Shown here: positions 9,605 to 15,012 of the stretch, in pieces
Numbering within the stretch: the stretch's first letter is position 1
How the letters are laid out: each line of letters begins with the position of its first letter
Assembly: GCA_003339415.1 (NCBI GenBank)
Contig: PDHQ01000584.1
Coordinates: 1 to 15,012 of the forward strand
Reading direction: 5' to 3'
Length of the DNA: 15,012 nucleotides
Source of the DNA: Ophiocordyceps camponoti-saundersi (nom. inval.)
Taxonomy: Eukaryota; Ascomycota; Sordariomycetes; Hypocreales; Ophiocordycipitaceae
Notes under the pieces: model-generated
Database searches by the model: none
What the model saw: only the letters and a program-made list of their open reading frames with translations
Told to the model about the DNA's origin: nothing
Translations under genes and position numbers: made by a program

Positions 9605-9855
9605 TAAGGAAAATTCTAATAAGCTTAAAATTATAGCACCGCTTAAGGTAAGGAAAGATAAACTTATATACTAATAGTAAAAACTTACCTATATAGCTAG
9701 CGTATAAAACTAAGTAATACTATACTAGTTATAGGAAGCTTAGAGAATACTTTAATTACGGTAAATAATAAAGCTAGCTATATACTTATCGCTATATACT
9801 ACTAGCGCTAGTTTATAAGCCGAGGCATAATATAATTATAGTATATATTTACTAA
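9605..9855 (-). repeat. Stretch related to the Copia-2 LTR inside the short element
   Basis: About 250 bases here align by eye with 6185-6445 of the Copia-2 3' LTR in the same orientation. Shared words include ATAAGCTTAAAA, ATAAACTTATATA, AAACTTAC.TATATAG and TTTATAAGC. Differences are mainly C/T and G/A, with some length changes. The stretch may extend to about 9979, where a weak CCCCCTAA end resembles the LTR end, and could then be a nested solo LTR. I could not find a duplication that would prove this. Confidence 0.5.
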
Positions 9856-10781
9856 TAAATTTACGCGCCTAAGCTATATATAAACTATCCTTATATAAGG
9901 TAATATAATAAAGTTAGAAATTACTTAAGCTATAATATCTAATATATACTTATCCCTCTTTACTTATTATCCCCCTAATTTAAATATTCTAAATTTACCT
10001 TTAACTACTTTACTTTACTTATAAAAAGCCCTAACCCTAATATCTTTATTTACTTATAAAGTTTTAGATAATTACGCTTAAAATAACCGATTTAGTTATA
10101 CTAATAATAACGCTAGCACTTAGTAATATTAAAATAAGATTATATAAATATAATATCTATTAAGTTAGTAGAAAAAGGGGGCGGCAAATTAACTAGCGCG
10201 TTAGGAATATTCCCGGAACTAAATACTTTATTAAAGCCTCGGAGAAAGCTAGTAAAAATTATATATATTATAAGCTAGTTCTTATAATCTAAGCGCTCTT
10301 ATAGCTCTTTATATAGCCTAGATAAGAGTAGAATAATCTTAATATAGTTAGATTAATATAACGGTCCGGCCTTAAAAAAAGTATATTCCTACTTTATAAT
10401 ATATTCTTTAAGGGACTTTAATAGCTTTTTATATATCCTAATTAAGGAAAAACCTACTTAGCGCTCCTTATAACTCTCCCTAAGAAGCTTAGAGATATAC
10501 GCTAAAAAGGCTTTAAGCTAGTAAGAAAAATTTATAGCTATAATAATATACGGAAAGAATATTTACTAAAAGGTGCTAAGATAAGAAAAAATATAGTAAA
10601 ACTAAGACTTAGGCTTCCTAATTACGGCTCCGTTAATCGTAAATTTAGTATATATAGTAGCTAACTAAGAGTTTAGGCTAGAATAAGCTAAAAGCGGCTT
10701 TAATATAGGTAGAATTTAATAATATTCTATACTAAGATCTTACTCTTATATTCGGTTAGCGGTAAGAGGAGCTTTAATTAA

Positions 10782-10991
10782 TATAATAATATTATTAAAG
10801 CGATTATAGAAGTAAGCTAAAGTAGAGTTATAATTAAAGCTATTAAAGAGAGGAAAAAGAGGGGAGAGAAGCCCCCCTTTTAAGCTAGCTATATACCCCG
10901 CGCGATAACTAAGCGCTATTAGGAAAACTTAAATATATCCGCTATAATCCCCCCTATCTAGCTACGATTAGTTATAGACTAATCCCTTATA
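10782..10991 (-). repeat. Right LTR (5' LTR in the inferred orientation) of the short element
   Basis: It has exactly the same length as the left LTR and the same ends. It carries more A/T at most of the 14 differing positions (CTTTTAAGC here against CTCCCGAGC on the left), so it was hit somewhat harder. No convincing primer-binding site could be named in the adjoining interior. Confidence 0.88.
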
Positions 10992-10996
10992 ATAGC
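10992..10996. repeat. Target-site duplication ATAGC, right copy
   Basis: It matches 9211-9215 and directly follows the right LTR. Joining the two flanks through one ATAGC rebuilds the interrupted Copia-2 linker between integrase and reverse transcriptase. Confidence 0.8.
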
Positions 10997-12601
10997 TATT
11001 ATTACTAATTAAGTTTTTCGATTAATTATAGGTATCGTAGCTTTATTTCCTAGCTTAGCTTATAAAAAGGCTTCTCTATTAGCTAAATTATTAAATTAAG
11101 TATTATAAGGCGTTTAATTAAGCGTAAGGAATTATATTATATTTAAAAGTATTATAGGTTTTTTAAATTAAAAGAGGCTTACGGTTTTATTACTTAAATT
11201 AAGTATATTATTTATATCTTAGCTTTTAGTAGTCTTATCGGAACCCTAATTACTAGGATAATTATAATTTTTATTATTATTATTAATCTTATTAAGCTTA
11301 AATTTTAAGAATTTATCCTCGTTAAGTTATTTTTTTTTATCTTTTTTAATCTTAAGCTTAGTAACGTATTTAACTATTAAATTAAAGTCTAAATTAGCCG
11401 GATTATAGAATCTAATATCTCGAGCCCTAATTATCTTATCTTCCTTAAGTAGATAGATCTTATAAATATAGCTATAAAGGCCTTTTATCTTAACAAGGCG
11501 CCTTTCTTTAGCGTAAGGGGCTATTTTAGCACTTTAAATATAGTATTAAGAAGGGATAATAATATATACCTTATATCTCTAAGATTATATATATTTAATT
11601 AAATATTTATAAGATATACGAATTATAACTATTATTATTTTAATAAGGCTTTAATTTTTCTAATTAGTTAATAATAGTAATATATTTTATATATAAGCGC
11701 TTATATTTATAAAGAATAGCTATAGCTTCTTAGGAAGCTTTATCTTAATATATATAGCTTTTATAATATTTATAAAAGTACGGCTAGCGTATTTAGCTTA
11801 GCTATTCTAAGTAAGCGTATAAGGTATATAAGTTTAAAGAATAAAGCTTTTATTAGCGGCCTAAGCCTTAATTTTATATTATATAAATTTAAAAGTATTA
11901 TCGAAACTTATTACTTAAATATAGCACTCTTTTATAATAATATTAATACTTTGTTTTTATATTTTAAGCTAATTAAAAGCTTTATTATAAGTCTTAGTAA
12001 ATAAAACTTAATAGTAATTTATATAAGTATTAATACTATATAGTATATACTAATAACCCTTATAAGCTATTAGAGAATATTAAATAAAATTTTAAAATAT
12101 ATATTATAGAAAACTTATAAGTAAAATAGCGGGATCTTAACTAATTATAATATTTACTTTCCTAAGTTAGCACGCTTAGTAATAGAATAACTTAAAGATA
12201 TTTTTCTTATTAATTATAAGGCTAGATTTACGATAAGCTTTAAAAACCTTATTTTTACTTATATAGCTAAGGCGGCGATATATTATAGCGAAGTTAACTT
12301 CCTGTTTCTTAGTAAGTAAGGTAGCTATTATAAAAAGCTTTAAAGCTTTAGCGCCTATAATATTAGTAACGCCTCTTATCTAAGAGAGGTAGTAAATAAT
12401 ATATTTATATTATTAAAAGCGTATTCCTTCCCTATTAATATAAATTTCCTTATAATTAAGTTAATTAGTAAAAATAAAATTAATTAAAACTACTATATTA
12501 TAAAATACCTTTTTAAATATAATAAAATAACTATTAGAATTTATAATTATAACGCTACCTTAGCTATAATAAAATAAAAGCTTACTATTTAACGCTATAA
12601 A
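10997..12601 (-). pseudogene. Copia-2 pol ghost, first part: integrase and linker
   Basis: Minus-strand reading from 12601 downward: a post-protease segment ('GVTNIIGAKALKLFIIATL'); the integrase zinc-binding start 'IIYRRLSYISKN' (12257-12286; family HRRLGH, His to Tyr by RIP) and its Cys pair, seen as Tyr-x2-Cys at 12170-12181; the catalytic Asp region 'SFDNTFKF' (11885-11908; family RSDNGxEF); then 'TYIPYTLT.NS.AKYASRTFI' and 'KLPKKLW', matching the Copia PYTPQQNGxAER and LPxxLW blocks; and 'KIIRARDIRFYN' (about 11405-11440), the conserved element just after integrase. A hydrophilic Lys/Asn-rich linker follows to 10997. Stops are all TAA/TAG. The enzyme would have joined element DNA to the chromosome. 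It is inactive. Confidence 0.9.
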
Positions 12602-12620
12602 ATATTAAAAGCTATTAAAT
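12602..12620. repeat. 19-bp target-site duplication, left copy
   Basis: ATATTAAAAGCTATTAAAT occurs here and, identically, at 14486-14504, on the two sides of the 1.87-kb repeat. Removing the insert with one copy makes the protease-to-integrase frame of Copia-2 continuous, which supports a true duplication and not a chance match. Confidence 0.82.
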
Positions 12621-14485
12621 AAATAAATAAATTATACGCTAATATACCTTATATAGCTTAGAACTATGTTATATATATTCTAAAAGGGGGAAAAACCGGA
12701 CAACTTAGAGTAAAGCCCTCCCCTTAAGCGTTACTTTAGCTTTAAGTTAAACCTCGCCTATACCTAGCACTTTATATATTTAATAAGTTAAGTATTAACT
12801 AATAATTTAAAAGCTTATATTTCCCCTAAAATAGACTCCGCGGTAATAAAAATATATATAAACTAAGTTTAATATAGAGTTTATATAGCTTACTTATCCT
12901 CCTAGCTATTATTATCGCTATAAACTAAATCCTTATATTTAATTAAAGTAGCTTTAATAATCTAATCTATTAAGGCCTTATTAGTAAAGTTTAAGAATAT
13001 ATAAAAATTTTATTATTTTATAATAAACCCCGTAATAGCTAATTTTAAAAGATAGCTAAATTACTATAATAAAGCTATAAATAAATATAAAGTTAGAGTT
13101 AAAGAAGGAGGTATTATTATATTCGCTTTTTAACGTTTTTACCCTAGCTATTATTAATTTTTAGTTAATACCGAAAAAGGAGAAGGAGGGGTAATATATA
13201 TAAAATTTTAGTTTATAAACTTTTAAGGTTAAGTAATAAATATATCCTTCGCCTAATCTTATATTACTTTTATTTTAAGGTAAAGTTAACTTTACTTAAA
13301 GTAAAATTTTTAATAAAAAAAGTAATAATATAATTTTTTTTATAAGCTATAAAATAAGTAAACTCGCTCTTTATATATAAAGTAGTAAAATATTTATTAT
13401 ATTATAATCTTATTATATAATATTTAATAATATATTTAAATTAATAATATTTAAAATATTACTAAGGTTAGACTTTTAATATATATAATTTAGCGTTAAA
13501 AATCTTTACTTATATTATTATACTTTTATTATAAATCTAGTTTATATCTATTATATTATTAATAATAATTATTAGGGAACTCCGCTAAGTTTTAAAATAA
13601 TATCTTTTCGTATATAATTATATTACTAAGATTTTATTTAATAATTTAATCTTTTTCTAAAAAACTTTCTTATTATTTTATTATAAGGCCTACGCTAATA
13701 TCTCTTTTTTAATAAAAATATAGCCTCCGCTAGTTAAGTATATCTTTTCTTTAAAAATAATATAAAGCTATTTTAGATTAAACTAAAGCTTATAAATAAT
13801 ATCTTAAAATATTATTATAATATTACCGCTAAGTAATTTCCGTATTATAAAAGCTTAGCCTTACTTATAAAGTTTATAATTTATATTTATTATAATTATC
13901 TTAAAGCCTTAAACTTAAAGCGGAGTAGCTATAAAGTTAGAATAAATTATAAGCTATTATTTATATTATTTAGGAATTTATTTTTTAATAATCTTCTCTA
14001 ATACTTTAGCTATAACTGTAGCTTATATTAAAGGAGTTTTACTCCCCCTAAAGCTATAGAAAAAAAAGAAAACTATAGCTATAATAGCTAAAAAAATATT
14101 ACTAACTAATAAAGTGATAGTAAGGGGGGCACCTCCCTAGACTTTTTTAAACTTTATTACTTATTCGATAATTACTTATATAAAAATAAAAATATTTTTT
14201 AAAATAATCTTATTAATATTTACCTTAGCTTTTAATAAGGTAATAAGTATAATAAACTTTTAGGTTTAAAATTATTACGATTTAAAGTAAAGCTATATTT
14301 TAGGTAAAAAATTTTCGCGGTCGCGATTAACTTATATAGCGTCGCCCTCCCCCTTAAAGTTACTCCGGGCGCGGCTAGCTATTATTATAAGGTAATAAAG
14401 GGAGCAGAGTCCGCTTATAAGATAAGAATAAGAAGTCTATATCCGCGTTACTATAAGCGTAAAGTTTATAAAATATATAAAAGTT
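12621..14485 (-). mobile_element. Unidentified 1.87-kb repeat, copy 2, inserted in Copia-2
   Basis: It is the inverted partner of 3358-5228 and the better preserved copy. The minus strand begins AACTTTTATATA right after the duplication and ends ...AGCGTATAATTTATTTATTT at its (ATTT)n tail. A 19-bp duplication is far longer than the 4-6 bp left by LTR integrases, but is usual for target-primed (LINE-type) insertion. Both copies start at the same base, which argues against two random 5' truncations. One sense frame is moderately open (roughly 8% stops), with stretches such as 'VIAKVLEKIIKK', 'LTSGGYIFIKKEI' and 'NKILVI.LYTKRYYFKT', but no endonuclease, reverse transcriptase, transposase or helicase motif was recognised. 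It may be a non-autonomous retroelement or a retroposed transcript. Confidence 0.78.
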
Positions 14486-14504
14486 ATATTAAAAGCTATT
14501 AAAT
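14486..14504. repeat. 19-bp target-site duplication, right copy
   Basis: It is identical to 12602-12620 even though both lie in RIP-mutated DNA. On the minus strand it encodes the end of the visible protease segment ('EFNSF'), and the frame resumes after the second copy. Confidence 0.82.
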
Positions 14505-14885
14505 TCTTTATATTAATTAAATTATTTTTTATTATTAAAAAAGTATAAGGTATAGCTAGTATTAATAATTATAATATTTAATAAAATAAAGCTATTATAA
14601 CTTTTAAAGGCTATATTAATAATATAAGCTATAGTATTTTTCCTTATAAATATTATATCCTCGCTATTACCGGCGGAACTTATATTATTATTTTTATAAT
14701 ATAGTAAATATAGTAGCAGCTTAAGCTTAAGGTAAAAAACTTAATATTACTCCTTTAAGTATATAATCTTACTAAGGTATATTTATTAGCTATAGTAAAA
14801 TAAGGTTATAATCTTATTTATTATATTTATATACCTTAAATAATAAAGTATTATATATGTTTCTATTAATAATAATAGCTTTAGC
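14505..14885 (-). pseudogene. Copia-2 Gag C-terminus and protease start (ghost)
   Basis: The minus-strand frame 'IIINTSYTLYFFNNKK.FNQ' read with RIP in mind matches the Copia protease start (family form W-hydrophobic-D-T/S-G-A-S, then a short F-xx-Y block). The catalytic Asp codon is at 14561-14563, now Asn (GAT to AAT), and Gly-Ala is Ser-Tyr. Upstream the same frame stays open with few stops through 'SAGNSEDIIFIRKNTIAY', the likely end of Gag. A zinc knuckle is not clear. The gene is cut by the 1.87-kb insertion on the integrase side, and on the Gag side it runs into the microsatellite at 14886. Aspartic protease would have processed Gag-Pol. It is inactive. Confidence 0.75.

Positions 14886-15012
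<127 letters not shown>

Larger units (their letters stand above)
9216..10991 (-). mobile_element. Short LTR element (1776 bp) inserted in Copia-2 pol
   Basis: Two 210-bp direct repeats (9216-9425 and 10782-10991) bound a 1356-bp interior, flanked by ATAGC on both sides. The ends read TATAATA...CTTATA, which fit TGTAATA...CTTACA after RIP. Orientation is inferred as minus because an A5G5 polypurine-like tract on that strand (9429-9438) ends three bases before the left LTR. The interior is too short for pol and shows no protease, integrase or reverse transcriptase motif, so it is a non-autonomous element or internal deletion, in the manner of TRIM or LARD elements. Plus-strand frame 1 at about 10140-10700 and a minus-strand frame at about 10100-10460 are both partly open, and neither is identifiable. 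Confidence 0.85.

Noticed and set aside
9216..10991. A complete autonomous retrotransposon
   Set aside because: The interior is only 1356 bp and has no protease, integrase or reverse transcriptase motif on either strand.
11000..12650. Plus-strand frame 1 as a Gln-rich coding ghost
   Set aside because: About a fifth of the codons would have to be Gln. The minus strand gives integrase motifs with a low stop density, so the plus frame is a shadow.
3358..14485. The two 1.87-kb arms as terminal inverted repeats of one 11-kb DNA transposon or giant element
   Set aside because: The right arm has its own 19-bp duplication on both sides and interrupts a Copia frame that continues beyond it, so it is a separate insertion. 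The space between the arms holds Copia-2 and not transposon cargo.

Overview
The window is a repeat graveyard with no intact gene. It is extremely A+T-rich. CpA and its complement TpG have almost vanished (I count 2 CpA and 0 TpG in the first 600 bases), TpA is everywhere, and CpG is kept in many places. This is the footprint of repeat-induced point mutation (RIP), which turns CpA into TpA on both strands of duplicated DNA. The CpA preference points to a filamentous ascomycete (Pezizomycotina) with large RIP-made AT blocks. The species cannot be told from the sequence. All protein calls below are 'ghosts': reading frames still legible once TAA/TAG stops are read as former Gln or Trp codons.

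Left part, 1-2480 (+): the 3' half of a Ty1/Copia retrotransposon (Copia-1), with reverse transcriptase and RNase H, a polypurine tract and a probable 3' LTR. Its 668-codon frame carries 34 internal stops but no frameshift. Next come a less mutated unidentified block (2481-2940) and a nearly pure A+T block (2941-3357).

3358-5228 (+) is one copy of an unidentified 1.87-kb repeat. A second, inverted copy lies at 12621-14485 (-). It has a 19-bp target-site duplication, and the two copies end in different simple-repeat tails, which suggests target-primed retrotransposition.

Right part, 6183-15012 (-): a second, different Copia element (Copia-2) reads right to left: end of Gag and protease (14885-14505), integrase (12601-about 11400), reverse transcriptase and RNase H (9215-7576), a 3' region, a polypurine tract (6574-6582) and a 391-bp 3' LTR (6183-6573). 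Two later insertions split it. One is the 1.87-kb repeat, between protease and integrase. The other is a short LTR element at 9216-10991 (210-bp LTRs, 5-bp duplication ATAGC), between integrase and reverse transcriptase. The short element itself holds a stretch resembling the Copia-2 LTR. The window ends in a perfect (TTA)n microsatellite of at least 127 bp.

I see no tRNA, rRNA, CRISPR array, host gene or working regulatory system. The most interesting items are the unidentified 1.87-kb repeat, the nested insertion history, and the unequal decay of the two repeat copies.
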